64,000 bases of DNA from an uncultured Bacteroidales bacterium (GTDB lineage Bacteria; Bacteroidota; Bacteroidia; Bacteroidales; Paludibacteraceae), in assembly GCA_946406195.1 (NCBI GenBank), contig CAMJJT010000001.1, positions 62,001-126,000 on the forward strand, read 5' to 3'. Made by a program: the position numbers and the translations under genes. Below, in pieces: positions 7,722 to 17,346 of the stretch (position 1 is the first letter of the stretch; each line of letters begins with the position of its first letter). The notes beneath the pieces are model-generated. The model made no database searches and had not been told where the DNA came from. It was given only the letters and a program-made list of their open reading frames with translations.

Positions 7722-10700
7722 TTATTTAACCAGACGACCGGTAGTGTCAAACATCTTTTCTCCGCGGAGAATGTAGATCTGACCATCGATGAGCACTTTA
7801 ACAGGAGCGTCCGTTGCTTCGAGGCCTTCGAGGTCGGTAGCGGTGTTCTCCTGCATCGGGATAGCGCGTACACGACGACCAGGAGCAGAAGACGGAGTAC
7901 CATCTGTAATCTCGCTGATCTTGATGTAAGCACGCTGAGCATCCAAGTGGTTGTTGGTACCCAACGGACGAATCTCATTGTTCTTCAACATATGGGTAGC
8001 GCCTACTCCGTCAAGATCTGCGGAACTCATATAACTGAACGTACCATAGAGACCGTTATTGCTGCTAGCAACCGGATTAGCAACCTCCTCTGTCAGAGCC
8101 TCGAGCTTATCAGACTCTGCATAAATCAGATACGGCGTACCTGCTACGTACGGAGCCTCAGCCTCTACGATAAATGCTTTACCTGCATCCTTGCCTGCAA
8201 ACGACCAGAGACTTGCTCCTTGGATCGCCGTCATCGTCTTGTTGAAGCAAAGGGTGTAATAGTTACCTGCGGTCAAACTACCGCGAACGGTTTCATATAC
8301 CGGTGTCGGAGGTTCAGGAGCTGCACCATGCTTGTAGATAACAACATCTGCCTGATTATTTGTTGCTCCGTAGCAAGAGAAGACATCATTCTGTCCATTG
8401 TAACGAATCCAATTGTTGGTATTCTTACCTTGCGCTTTGATGGTTGCTATTCCGTTCTCAAATTCGATAGTCCAGTTTGCATTACCATCAGCGTCAATGG
8501 ACGCTTCTTCTTTCAGTTGGTTACTGCTCTTGGATGCAGCATACAGATAGTAGCCATTCAATGCTTTGAGCGCGTATTCGCCTTCTGTTTCAGTTGCAAC
8601 AACCAAGAATGTCTTCGTACCCTCAGCAGGAGTCAGAACGCCTAAGTCACTTACCGTACTTGCAACAGCTGCACGGTTGCTGCTTTTCTGCAAGCCCATG
8701 GTCTTAACTTCACCGGCTACAGCAACGTCAGCAATGATAATACGATCACCAACTTCTACGGAAGTAGCAACTACCCATGTGCCGGACAAATCCTCAGCAG
8801 GCTCGTTAACTATGATGGTATATGTAGCAGTACTTTCTACATATTCTGTTGTTTCTGCGAAGTGAGCGGTAATAACAGCTGTTCCGCAACCACCTTCAAG
8901 TGTAATAACGCCTTCATTTGTAACCTTAGCAACAGAAGTCTTGTTCGAACTGAAGGTAATACCATCTACACTCAACGGATTGCTGAATGCCGGAGCAGTC
9001 CATGCATCGCCAAGGGTAATTTCATCATACTTCGGCTCATAAGCTAAAGCAGGATTCTGCTTCGGAGACTCGGTAACAGTAATGTCGTACTCAGCGATCT
9101 TAACAGAATTACGATAAACCTCTGCCTTTTTATTACCATAAGTCATTAAGTTAGCCTGTACGGTGAAGTCAAAGATCTCTTCTTTTATAGTCTCCAACTC
9201 ATCGTATGCGGCAAATACCTGAAGACCATTATAGTTAAATGTACCATACTGCATAAATTCGGTTTCGTAGGTACCACCCAAGAAGTAGTGGTGAATAGGC
9301 AAAGCCTCACCAGTATACCATACCTTGATTGCTTTAACGTCGATAGAACCATTCTTCAAGTTCACGATACTTACGGATTGCGCATCAAGACCGGTCGGAG
9401 TAAGCAAAGTTTCTGCATTGGTAATATAAGCCACAGCGGAGAATACTGCATCATCTACTGCGTAAGAAGCGGTAGCATTACCATCGAAAGTAATCTCTAC
9501 TTGGTCAATCTTATAACCCATAAGGGCCGTAAGTTTCAAATAACCACCTGTTGTCTTTCCACTTGCAGGCTTGTAGATACGGATATTTTTGGCGTCAATC
9601 TTAGGCTCCGTTGTTCCATCACCCTTAAATGCCGCAAACTTAATGTCTGCCGGAGTGAGATCACCACTAATTGCTTCAAAGTCAGAACCATTAGCTACGG
9701 AACGAGTATCCGGAGCAGGAACCGTTACGGTAACCGTACACTCTTTGTAGAATTCCGTACCATGAGCAGTTGCACGGATAACTGCCTCTCCTTCAGCGAT
9801 ACCGGTGACAACACCGTTCTCGTCAACACTTGCATAAGCATCGCCACTTTTTACAGTCCAATCAATGTCTTGGTTGGTAGCGTTAATCGGCCAAACATGT
9901 GCGGTGAGAGTATATTGTGCATCAACCTCTACTTGAGCCTGTAATTCGCTGATATAAACACCGGTAACCGGTTTCTGGAGATCAACCAAATAATCACCAG
10001 TAGCATTATTATCAAACTCCCAGATGCTACCACCCGAGTAATATTTCATTACGCCGTAGCCAATGACTTCATTACCTATCTTAACAGCATCTTCGTCTGC
10101 AAACGGAGTAAGAGTCTCATTATACATACCTGCACAACGATAGAACTCAAACTTATTGTCTACGCCATTATCCTTGATGTAGATATCCAATTTTCCATCC
10201 GCAAAATTCTTAACATCATATACAACACCCTTAATATATACTGCCTTTGTCAGGTCACTTGATGGGTTTACTGCCAAAGCCAAAGCATCTGCTACCGTAT
10301 AAGCGGTCTCTTTTGTATTGCTAATGTCAACTAAAGGCTCCGTATACTCAATACGATCAACCATATAACTCGGGTTGAGTCGGTAATTATCGCCACTTTT
10401 CTTGAGTGTACCAAAAGCAGTAATAATATCACCATTCTTCAAATAATCGGTCTCAAAGACGGTCTCGCCGGCTGCTTCGTAGAAATAGTAGTATTGGAAT
10501 CCATCGGTTAAGTTGACAGTGTATGTCTTGGAAGTCTGATAGTAACTCTTGCTCGCAACAGTACCCTTTACATATACATTCATTGTACATCCTAAATCGA
10601 TAAGAGCCTTTGCACTTGCCTCTATTAGAGGATCTTCTACCGTACCTGCTTGTGCAGCCACATAAATTGTATAAGAAGCAGAACCGTCCTTATAGGTATC

Positions 10701-12230
10701 ATCTCCTGCAAAAGAAGCAGTAATGACAGCTTTACCTGCAGCTTTTACTGCAGTAATTGCACCTGTCGAAGCATTTACTTCAACCACATCGCTATTACTA
10801 CTTGCATAAGTGATACCAGTAAGATTGTTCGGATTAGTCAGTGTCGGAGCGGTAAACTCGGCAGCTACTTTAACCAAATGGTTCTTAAGGTTGTCTGCGT
10901 ATGCCAAACCAGCGTTCTGTTTAGGAGCATCTGTTGCAACTTCATATTTTAGCACTAATTGAGTGATTTGGCAGTTTTTAGCAGTCACATATAAATAATA
11001 TACCGTATTAGCATCTGTGCCGGTAAGATTATATGTGTATGTATGACTTTGCGTTCCCCATACTTGTCCTTCGCCACCATTAACAACGGTTCCCGATTGA
11101 TCACTTGTTACAGCAACATTTGTGGTTTTTGAACAGCCACTTGAATTAGTAGCATCAACTTTTACTAATTTATATCCTTCAATTGCTGGCAAACCTAATA
11201 CAGCAACTTGGGTTAACATTAAATAACCACTATTACACTTTACGCTTTTAAGTCCAAAGGTGTAAGCAACATTATTCAATGTATAGGTATAGTTAGTTAA
11301 AGTACTCGGATTGGTAGTCGGCCAACCACCAGGATTAGATGATACATTGAATGTCAATTCTAACTCAGTTGAAGGAGCCGGAGCAGCAGCAACGCTTATA
11401 CTTACCGGGTATTCGGCACTTGTAATATCACTAACCGTTGCAGTTACACCAATAGATGTCTGGTTTTCAGCAAGCGTCTGAGATGGATTGTAAGCCCACG
11501 TAATGCCGGATGTAATAGGAGCGGTAGATTCATCGCTATAGGTACCTGTTACCGTCAAACCTGCGGGATCAAAGCTCTCACCTGCGGTGTAAGATGTTTT
11601 GGTAGGATTACCAGAAACGGCTACGCTCTCCAAAGTCTTTGCGGGAGTCGGAGGAGTGTCACCACCACCTTCGCCAGCTGTCTTAACTGTTACCAAAATA
11701 TCGTCCACACGCACGTTAGACGAACCAGAACCTTTTAAGGTTAATGTAAAAGTAGCATCTGCTCCATTAGCAACTGTTACATCAAATGATGTAGTTTGAG
11801 GATTAGATGGTTTAAGTTTCGTAAATGTTGTAGAATACCCTTCGCCTTCAATTATTGCAGACAACTCCTGAGCATTTTGTTTGTAGGAAACAGTTATTTC
11901 TTGGGCTCCACCAGAAGGGATACCTGCGATTACAAAAGTTCCGTTCCCCTTGGAAACCAAAATTTCAGGAGATGTTCCACCAGCTAAATTTTGGGTGTAA
12001 ATCTTAGTAGTGGACCCTCCGTCGGTACATGTGTACGTAACATTAGCATCTCCATACACAACACGTCCGGTAGCAGTAGTTACCGAGCCGCTCGGAACAT
12101 TGTTTGCAGAATAACCGCTAAAGTTCTCGCTAAACAAGGTTGTTCCCGCAGCAGCAGGATCTGCCCACACTTGCCCGATGCTGAGGACGGCCATCAGCAA
12201 ACAAGCGAAAAATAGTTTTAATTTTCTCAT
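7722..12230 (-). CDS. Large secreted Ig-repeat protein with sorting-like C-terminus
   Basis: 1502 residues. Signal peptide MRKLKLFFACLLMAVLSIG with cleavage after QVWA. The mature part is a string of beta-rich modules: a jelly-roll-like N-terminal region (25-190), a Big_3-type Ig repeat (about 198-280; LESVAVSGNPTKTSYTAGES), Ig-like stretches, two OB-fold-like segments (about 535-740), a Big_2 repeat (about 775-850; NGVVTGIAEGEAVIRATAHG) and a lectin-like or ricin-like segment near 1200-1330. The last ~30 residues (VLIDGQIYILRGEKMFDTTG then RLVK) match the tails of the giant protein at 39001-47958 and the 646-aa protein at 50663-52603 and resemble type IX secretion sorting signals. No TAnnTTTG promoter lies directly upstream; it may be read from the RhuM promoter. 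Probably cell-surface; ligand unknown. Confidence 0.8.
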   Translation of the reverse strand: MRKLKLFFACLLMAVLSIGQVWADPAAAGTTLFSENFSGYSANNVPSGSVTTATGRVVYGDANVTYTCTDGGSTTKIYTQNLAGGTSPEILVSKGNGTFVIAGIPSGGAQEITVSYKQNAQELSAIIEGEGYSTTFTKLKPSNPQTTSFDVTVANGADATFTLTLKGSGSSNVRVDDILVTVKTAGEGGGDTPPTPAKTLESVAVSGNPTKTSYTAGESFDPAGLTVTGTYSDESTAPITSGITWAYNPSQTLAENQTSIGVTATVSDITSAEYPVSISVAAAPAPSTELELTFNVSSNPGGWPTTNPSTLTNYTYTLNNVAYTFGLKSVKCNSGYLMLTQVAVLGLPAIEGYKLVKVDATNSSGCSKTTNVAVTSDQSGTVVNGGEGQVWGTQSHTYTYNLTGTDANTVYYLYVTAKNCQITQLVLKYEVATDAPKQNAGLAYADNLKNHLVKVAAEFTAPTLTNPNNLTGITYASSNSDVVEVNASTGAITAVKAAGKAVITASFAGDDTYKDGSASYTIYVAAQAGTVEDPLIEASAKALIDLGCTMNVYVKGTVASKSYYQTSKTYTVNLTDGFQYYYFYEAAGETVFETDYLKNGDIITAFGTLKKSGDNYRLNPSYMVDRIEYTEPLVDISNTKETAYTVADALALAVNPSSDLTKAVYIKGVVYDVKNFADGKLDIYIKDNGVDNKFEFYRCAGMYNETLTPFADEDAVKIGNEVIGYGVMKYYSGGSIWEFDNNATGDYLVDLQKPVTGVYISELQAQVEVDAQYTLTAHVWPINATNQDIDWTVKSGDAYASVDENGVVTGIAEGEAVIRATAHGTEFYKECTVTVTVPAPDTRSVANGSDFEAISGDLTPADIKFAAFKGDGTTEPKIDAKNIRIYKPASGKTTGGYLKLTALMGYKIDQVEITFDGNATASYAVDDAVFSAVAYITNAETLLTPTGLDAQSVSIVNLKNGSIDVKAIKVWYTGEALPIHHYFLGGTYETEFMQYGTFNYNGLQVFAAYDELETIKEEIFDFTVQANLMTYGNKKAEVYRNSVKIAEYDITVTESPKQNPALAYEPKYDEITLGDAWTAPAFSNPLSVDGITFSSNKTSVAKVTNEGVITLEGGCGTAVITAHFAETTEYVESTATYTIIVNEPAEDLSGTWVVATSVEVGDRIIIADVAVAGEVKTMGLQKSSNRAAVASTVSDLGVLTPAEGTKTFLVVATETEGEYALKALNGYYLYAASKSSNQLKEEASIDADGNANWTIEFENGIATIKAQGKNTNNWIRYNGQNDVFSCYGATNNQADVVIYKHGAAPEPPTPVYETVRGSLTAGNYYTLCFNKTMTAIQGASLWSFAGKDAGKAFIVEAEAPYVAGTPYLIYAESDKLEALTEEVANPVASSNNGLYGTFSYMSSADLDGVGATHMLKNNEIRPLGTNNHLDAQRAYIKISEITDGTPSSAPGRRVRAIPMQENTATDLEGLEATDAPVKVLIDGQIYILRGEKMFDTTGRLVK

Positions 12231-12283
12231 AATGTTTGAGATTTTTAGTTAAACAAAAAAGTTAATTATAATCGTTTGATTTG

Positions 12284-13192
12284 TTATAATCTGGCTTGGA
12301 TCGTTTTGATCTGCGAGGGATCCATTTGCGTAAAGGCGAAAAGGCGTTTGCCGGCATCTTTGAGCGATGCGCCTATTAAATAAATCGTTTCTTCGTCAAT
12401 GATTAAAAATCTGTCGTGGCAAATGGATGTTGTATGGAGCGCCAAACCTTTATACTGCACGTTGAAATTCTTCTCTGCCAACTGTAATGCACTCGAAATG
12501 TCCTTCGTGTAAATATCTACTTGTACTCCTTCCTGTTTCGGACTCATCATCGTCAAAACCGATTCATCCACGTAATTATCAATCAACAGGATAGACTTTT
12601 TAGCCGACTTTATTAACCGTTCAACCAACTCATATGCATCATATATCTGCCCGTCCACAAAGATCCCTTCACGAGGTGGCAACGAAGTACGAATAAAGAA
12701 ATCTACTTTGTTTTGCAGTTCATGTATTTGTTCCGTGTGCTCTTGTAATTTGTTATCTATCCGTTGTTCCATGTACCGGATATGCGGATTGAGGGCATAA
12801 CCACGCAACAGATAATCTTTCAGCACCCGTGTCGCCCATTGACGGAATTGTACTCCTCGCAGGCTTTTCACACGATAGCCAACAGAGATTATCACGTCTA
12901 AGTTATACAAATTTAATTCATCCAACTGAGTTTTTCCACTTATTGCTCCGTGCGGAGTGGTAATTCGAATTTTTCGAACAACCACTTTTTCATCTAACTC
13001 TCCTTCCTTAAAGATATTGGATATATGATAACTTATTGTCGATTTCGCCTTTTGAAACAGCGTCGCTATTTGCTGCTGAGTCAGCCAAACCGTTTCATCA
13101 GCGAGCTGCACATCCAGATGGACGGCATTGTCGGCGCTGCTATACACCACCACGTTTTCCGTGCTATTATATGTCGCTATTTCATTTGGCAT
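12284..13192 (-). CDS. RhuM-family protein
   Basis: 302 residues. Residues ~20-160 match the virulence-protein RhuM domain: ADETVWLTQQQIATLFQKAK, then STISYHISNIFKEGEL, then LDVIISVGYRVKSLRGVQFR. This includes a winged-helix-like DNA-binding segment. The C-terminal part (about 180-302; SAKKSILLIDNYVDESVL, CHDRFLIID) resembles a phospholipase-D-like fold with a single HxxxxxxD motif. RhuM genes often lie in islands and defence or toxin loci; the biochemical role is unproven. A small RNA candidate with promoter and terminator lies immediately upstream on the same strand. AT-rich compared with the core genes. Confidence 0.8.
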   Translation of the reverse strand: MPNEIATYNSTENVVVYSSADNAVHLDVQLADETVWLTQQQIATLFQKAKSTISYHISNIFKEGELDEKVVVRKIRITTPHGAISGKTQLDELNLYNLDVIISVGYRVKSLRGVQFRQWATRVLKDYLLRGYALNPHIRYMEQRIDNKLQEHTEQIHELQNKVDFFIRTSLPPREGIFVDGQIYDAYELVERLIKSAKKSILLIDNYVDESVLTMMSPKQEGVQVDIYTKDISSALQLAEKNFNVQYKGLALHTTSICHDRFLIIDEETIYLIGASLKDAGKRLFAFTQMDPSQIKTIQARL

Positions 13193-13246
13193 TTGTCTTC
13201 TTTTCTTATAAGCCTAAACCATTCCCTTTCATTTTCCTCTATAACA

Positions 13247-13405
13247 AACAAAAAGAAACAAAACCATATAATCGTTCTGTTTCTTTATCGCGCATAACCC
13301 CTCACCACGGACATCAGCCCGGAGGTAAAATACTGATATACTGTCGTATTAGCCATCATAACGTAGTGTCTTAACCGTTGGTACTTTATGGTGCTTTCAA
13401 AATCT
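13247..13405 (-). ncRNA. Candidate small RNA, copy 1 (paralogue at 31380-31537)
   Basis: About 155 nt between a -33/-7 promoter (13440-13410) and a rho-independent terminator (stem AGAAACAGAAC/GGTTTTGTTTCT, followed by a T-run, 13285-13249). It contains the words GTACCAACGGTTAAGACAC and TATATCAGTATTTTACC, also found in the second copy, and a CCGGG...CCGTGG hairpin. No open frame is conserved between the copies. It could be a trans-acting RNA or an attenuator leader for RhuM. I could not match it to a named family; the Bacteroidales-1 or 6S families are the first to test. Confidence 0.6.
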
Positions 13406-13409
13406 GCGG

Positions 13410-13440
13410 CAAAGGTACAAAAAAAAATTTATATATGCAA
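13410..13440 (-). promoter_or_regulatory. Promoter of small RNA copy 1 / RhuM
   Basis: Minus strand TTG (13440-13438), 20-nt spacer, TACCTTTG (13417-13410). Confidence 0.8.
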
Positions 13441-13616
13441 GTGTTTGAACAAATAAATTTCATTTGTCATCAAAATTCAGTTTTTAATCGGGCTCAAACA
13501 GAAGGTCAAACGGTAAGCAAAATGCAAATTGATCTCGACTTGCCTCCGATTTGCTTCCGTTTTGCTTCCGTTTTGCTTCCGAACAAATACTTCGCAGATA
13601 CTAAAAAAAAAGCAAT
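13441..13616. other. Gene-free gap with tandem words
   Basis: AT-rich stretch between a divergent promoter region and the phosphatase gene. It holds a short tandem of CCGTTTTGCTT words (13545-13580). I see no gene, tRNA or terminator with confidence. Confidence 0.4.
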
Positions 13617-14420
13617 TTATGCCAGATAGCGATTTCGGAGAATATGCAAGTCTGCAGACGAGAGACAAAGAATCGTATGCAGATACTCCGTCATGCCGCC
13701 AAACTCACTATCAATGAGATTCAAGGTTTTGATAAAATTAGGGGTCGAGACCCCCATAAACGCCTGTATAACAGCCATCTCCGCCTCTCCTCCTCCACGG
13801 GCTATAACATCTTCATTGAGTTTGTTAACCAAGGGACGATAGGCGTCGTTGGACTGCTCAAAATCCGCTATCACGGTGTCTCTATCCACGCCGAGCGCGA
13901 ACATCAGGAAAGCCGCACCCCATCCCGTCCGGTCCTTTCCTTGCGCACAATGCCATAAGATACCTCCATCCTCCGGCGCCTCGATAATAAGCCGCAGGAA
14001 CGCAGCATACTGGAGTTGGGAGAACTCCGACCGGATCAAGGACGGATACATATTCGCCGCCATCATCTGCACCTCCGGATAAAAAGAGTAATTGACAATA
14101 TGTTTGTCCAACTCCAAAAACGCCTCATCGGGTATCGGTTTACCGGTCTGCTGCTCCGCTCTCATGTCGATAGTCGGCAAGAGATGGTGCTGCACGCCGT
14201 CAATTGCCCTGTCTGGCACCGCTTCAAACTCACCCAACGAACGAAAATCAAAAATCCGGCAGAGGTTATACTCACTTTTCAGGCGCGCCACATCTTCATC
14301 CGTCGCATCGTGCAGATGCGCCGTCCGAAGCAGACGCCTCGAACGAATCGGTCGTCCTCCGGCGCCTATTATTCCCCCAAGGTCGCGGGCGTTCACAATA
14401 TTATCAAAGAGAATGTTCAT
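13617..14420 (-). CDS. Tyrosine-protein phosphatase (Y_phosphatase3 family)
   Basis: 267 residues. The catalytic P-loop HCAQGKDRTG (about 157-166; nucleophile Cys158, Arg164) and the N-terminal block NARDLGG...LLRTAHL are diagnostic for the bacterial tyrosine/lipid phosphatase family that includes Mycobacterium PtpB-like and Listeria LipA-like enzymes. Expected to remove phosphate from phosphotyrosine or phosphoinositides. It is the last gene of a minus-strand run with HD hydrolase, kinase-like protein and (p)ppGpp synthetase. The gap to the HD gene is filled by TTAGTCGTTGGTCG-type tandem words. Confidence 0.88.
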   Translation of the reverse strand: MNILFDNIVNARDLGGIIGAGGRPIRSRRLLRTAHLHDATDEDVARLKSEYNLCRIFDFRSLGEFEAVPDRAIDGVQHHLLPTIDMRAEQQTGKPIPDEAFLELDKHIVNYSFYPEVQMMAANMYPSLIRSEFSQLQYAAFLRLIIEAPEDGGILWHCAQGKDRTGWGAAFLMFALGVDRDTVIADFEQSNDAYRPLVNKLNEDVIARGGGEAEMAVIQAFMGVSTPNFIKTLNLIDSEFGGMTEYLHTILCLSSADLHILRNRYLA

Positions 14421-14421
14421 T

Positions 14422-14461
14422 ATTAGTCGTTAGTCGTTGGTCGTTAGTCGATGGTCGGGAT
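14422..14461. repeat. Short tandem word repeat (TTAGTCG/TTGGTCG)
   Basis: Five units of TTAGTCG, TTGGTCG or GATGGTCG in a row. A near-identical array lies at 15922-15950, in the gap between the next two genes of the operon. Part of the genome-wide class of drifting 7-10 bp tandem words. Confidence 0.8.
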
Positions 14462-14462
14462 G

Positions 14463-15050
14463 TCATGCAAAGACTTCATTGATCAGCTGCACGAACTCTT
14501 GATAAGCGAAAGTGTCAGACAGTTCACTCAGCGAAGCCGCAAGTCCGCGGTAATGCCATTCATGCGAGGCTTTGTCCTTCACATGGAAGATTGACCATAG
14601 CGCATCGCCCTTCTCCTTATAATCGCGCGCGATGGCGCGCATGTTACTGAGTTTATCGCCCATCGCTACTATTTTTGCGTCATGGGGCGCCGCTGCGAGC
14701 CGGTCTATCGCCGCCTGCTTACGGGCATGCCAAGTCTCTTCCTCGTTCTGACCATCAAACAGCTCTCCGTTCAGCTGATCACTCTCGGCATGCACAAGGT
14801 GAGCAATCCGCTCCCCAAACATCTCACGCAACTCATCTACCGTGACTTCCGTATCTTCAATCACGTCATGCAGAGCCGCAGCGGCTAACAATTCCTGATC
14901 GGGCGTGATAGTAGCTACAATCGCCATCGCCTCCAGCGGATGCACAACATACGGAAACCCTTTGCCGCGGCGCTCCGTATTATGATGCGCCTTGACGGCG
15001 AAGATAATCGCGCGGTCCAAGAGTTCGGTATCAAGATATTTATTTGCCAT
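14463..15050 (-). CDS. HD-domain hydrolase, RelA/SpoT-hydrolase (MESH1)-like
   Basis: 195 residues. The metal-binding HD signature is complete: His near residue 21 (VKAHHNTERRGKGFPYVVHP), HDVIEDT (about 60-66) and a later Asp. This arrangement matches the hydrolase half of SpoT and stand-alone small alarmone hydrolases, which remove pyrophosphate from ppGpp. Two genes upstream in the same operon is a synthetase-only RelA/SpoT homologue, so the pair may make and destroy an alarmone. The exact nucleotide substrate cannot be read from sequence. Confidence 0.85.
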   Translation of the reverse strand: MANKYLDTELLDRAIIFAVKAHHNTERRGKGFPYVVHPLEAMAIVATITPDQELLAAAALHDVIEDTEVTVDELREMFGERIAHLVHAESDQLNGELFDGQNEEETWHARKQAAIDRLAAAPHDAKIVAMGDKLSNMRAIARDYKEKGDALWSIFHVKDKASHEWHYRGLAASLSELSDTFAYQEFVQLINEVFA

Positions 15051-15082
15051 AAATTTTCAGCTATCAGTGTTCAGTGTTCAGT

Positions 15083-15922
15083 TTAATAGATTGTTCCTTC
15101 CAGCATTGCGCGGAACTGAGGCATCGGGCAATGCGTGTCCCGCTCCACCATGATGGTCTTCAAGCCCGCATAGATACGCACTTCCTTCTCGATCTGCTCA
15201 AGATCTGCCTCGGGTCCGAAATACTCCCGCGCAAAAGCGTCCCAGAAACGTCTTGCGGTAGCGTTGGACATATGGTTCACCTCACGGGTCCACTCCTCGT
15301 TATTGAGGCAACAGCACAGATAAACCATTCCCAAGTCAAACATATAATAGCCATAGCAGAAATCACCTAAATCAATGAAATACTGCTTTTTAACGCCATC
15401 TTGGATGGCAAAGATACCATTTCCGAATTGCAAGTCACCATGAATAGCGGTGTCTGCATCCGGCGCCGCGGCAATGAAATCGCGGAGCTTGGTTTTCTGC
15501 TCAGACGTGAAGTCCGGATTCTTCTCCAACATATCGTAGAGCCGCTCCTTCACGGACTGGAAACGATCGGTAGGCACATGAGTTGCATGCAAGTCCTTGC
15601 ACATCCGCGCAAACTCCCGCGCGTAGTCCTCCGTATGCTCCGGATCGTCACCGCAGGCACGGGCATAAGACTTCTTACCATCTATTCGCTTGAAACGGAT
15701 ACCTACCTGCTTGCCATCCGTCACAAGATCCCCGGGTTCGGGCGTCGGAATACCCAATTCATACACTTTGCGCGCCACATCCAGCTCCAACTCCGCCGCC
15801 TCAAAATTACGGAAATAGAGTTTGAGCATGACGGATGGGTCCTGCTTATGGTTATAACTGGCTCCGTTAGCTCCTTCACCGGTACGGATATAATAGTTGA
15901 GATCAATATTAATCATTTTCAT
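15083..15922 (-). CDS. Aminoglycoside phosphotransferase (APH)-like kinase
   Basis: 279 residues (a start six bases later is equally possible). Kinase-like motifs are visible: a nucleotide-binding region (YNHKQDPSVMLKLYF, catalytic Lys in LKLYF), the Brenner-type catalytic loop AIHGDLQFGNGIF (about 165-180) and the DxG-equivalent FIDLGDFCYGYYMFDLGMVY. This is the APH/choline-kinase superfamily of small-molecule kinases. In this operon it sits between a (p)ppGpp synthetase and an alarmone-type hydrolase; the substrate is unknown and antibiotic resistance should not be assumed. Confidence 0.82.
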   Translation of the reverse strand: MKMINIDLNYYIRTGEGANGASYNHKQDPSVMLKLYFRNFEAAELELDVARKVYELGIPTPEPGDLVTDGKQVGIRFKRIDGKKSYARACGDDPEHTEDYAREFARMCKDLHATHVPTDRFQSVKERLYDMLEKNPDFTSEQKTKLRDFIAAAPDADTAIHGDLQFGNGIFAIQDGVKKQYFIDLGDFCYGYYMFDLGMVYLCCCLNNEEWTREVNHMSNATARRFWDAFAREYFGPEADLEQIEKEVRIYAGLKTIMVERDTHCPMPQFRAMLEGTIY

Positions 15923-15957
15923 TGGTCGTTGGTCGTTAGTCGTTGGTCGTTTGAGAT

Positions 15958-17016
15958 TTATAATTGGTGCATGAACGGAAGCGAGGAGGCCTGCTCGAAG
16001 GTCAGTTCGGCAATTGCTTCATTCTGCGAATTATGGCCGTTCAGAGCATCGAAAAGACGCACCAGTCCTATCTTTCCTCCTCCTGTTTTGAGAATACATA
16101 CGATACATATATTCTGCAATCCTACCGCCGAAGAGATGATATCGAGGTCGGTATTACCGAGTTGATGGCGCGCCAGACGATAAGCGTCATCCTCGTATTT
16201 CTTGATGAGCCTGCTCACATCGCCGAGGGTGTTACAGCCCAGCGCTTTGAGCACACGCAGATAGCGGATGAGGGGTGCTTCCTGTATCTCGGCTTGGTTA
16301 ATCGCCGCAATACGTTTATTGAGAGCATCGAGCGGACGCGCCTGAAGATAACTGCGGAAAGTATCGCCATCCAAGAGCACATCATCCAGTTTGCCGTTTT
16401 GGACGAGTTGCTGCACACGGCGCCGATAATCATTGAGCTCCGTACGGATGCGGCTGAACTCATCGTCCACCATCTCCAACATACCTGCCAACCTGTTCAT
16501 TTGACGCATGTACACACGCGGAATCTCCACGCCGGACTTATACCCCGTATCATGGTTAATCGCCGCCCAAGCATGCTGAAGCGTTGTGCGGAGCTGCAGC
16601 TCAAAGCGGTATGGATAATTCGGCAAACGGCATATATAATGCAGCGAGTTATAGCCGAAACTATCGAGCTGATGCAGCTTGCGCTTATCCACGGAGTTAT
16701 TCCAGTCGATCTCGAAGAGCTGCTCCGCCATCGCCGCAATACGGTCCACATCGTCCGTGTAAAAAGTGACGATTCGTGCACCGAGAACATCCGTGATGTC
16801 GCTGAGCGAGGTGTATTTAGAACCCTTGAGTGCTAATTTTCCCGCCAGACTCTCTTCGGTCTTGACACGCGCCTCTACTGCCGTCACAACCAGGCCGTTC
16901 CGCTCCAGAGCGTCGCGCAAGATAGCGAGCACCTCATTCCGCATCGCCTCAAAAACAGGCAACGCCTCGCGGTACTCATCCATGATCAACTCGCAATGTA
17001 AGTCCAGTGCTTCCAT
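15958..17016 (-). CDS. RelA/SpoT-type (p)ppGpp synthetase, synthetase-only
   Basis: 352 residues. The alarmone synthetase core lies at about 40-200: RVKTEESLAGKLALKGSKY (ATP-binding Lys/Arg), DVLGARIVTFYTDDVDRI, FGYNSLHYICRLP and FELQLRTTLQHAWAAINHDT (the E-x-Q-x-R-T motif). There is no HD hydrolase domain, unlike long Rel. Residues 200-352 form a helical C-terminal extension, possibly for regulation or oligomerisation. The stop of the STAS gene overlaps its start by one base (TAATG), tying it to the SpoIIE/STAS stress-signalling pair. A toxic alarmone synthetase is possible, with the HD hydrolase downstream as counterpart. Confidence 0.87.
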   Translation of the reverse strand: MEALDLHCELIMDEYREALPVFEAMRNEVLAILRDALERNGLVVTAVEARVKTEESLAGKLALKGSKYTSLSDITDVLGARIVTFYTDDVDRIAAMAEQLFEIDWNNSVDKRKLHQLDSFGYNSLHYICRLPNYPYRFELQLRTTLQHAWAAINHDTGYKSGVEIPRVYMRQMNRLAGMLEMVDDEFSRIRTELNDYRRRVQQLVQNGKLDDVLLDGDTFRSYLQARPLDALNKRIAAINQAEIQEAPLIRYLRVLKALGCNTLGDVSRLIKKYEDDAYRLARHQLGNTDLDIISSAVGLQNICIVCILKTGGGKIGLVRLFDALNGHNSQNEAIAELTFEQASSLPFMHQL

Positions 17017-17318
17017 TATTGTATTTCAAAAAGGCTGATGAATCCGGTCATCATGAATACCTGACGGATGTCGGCGCTGATATTACGCACGATCACTTTG
17101 CTGCCATGAGCGGCTGCTTCCTTACGGATGCCGAGAAAAATACGCAAGCCCGAAGAAGAGATGTACTCCAACTGGCTGCAATCCAAGATAATCTCACGGT
17201 CCGAAGCCTCCATCAACGGCTTAACAGCTTCCGCGGTAGGAATAGCCGCAGCGGTGTCCAAACGACCAATGAAAGACGCAATCAATTGATTGCCATTTGA
17301 TTGAATGATTGTATTCAT
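17016..17318 (-). CDS. STAS-domain anti-sigma-factor antagonist
   Basis: 100 residues with the SpoIIAA/RsbV fold: RLDTAAAIPTAEAVKPL, then REIILDCSQLEYISSSGLRI, where a Ser of ISSSG is the usual phosphorylation site. In partner-switching systems the unphosphorylated form binds an anti-sigma kinase and a PP2C phosphatase restores it. The phosphatase lies directly upstream in the operon. No sigma factor is encoded nearby, so the output may be another target. Confidence 0.9.
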   Translation of the reverse strand: MNTIIQSNGNQLIASFIGRLDTAAAIPTAEAVKPLMEASDREIILDCSQLEYISSSGLRIFLGIRKEAAAHGSKVIVRNISADIRQVFMMTGFISLFEIQ

Positions 17319-17346
17319 ATGGATATGATTTATTTTTGCAATTTAT

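Noticed and set aside
15083..15922. Aminoglycoside resistance gene
   Set aside because: Only the superfamily fold is visible; the operon context is alarmone signalling and no resistance-type subfamily motif stands out.
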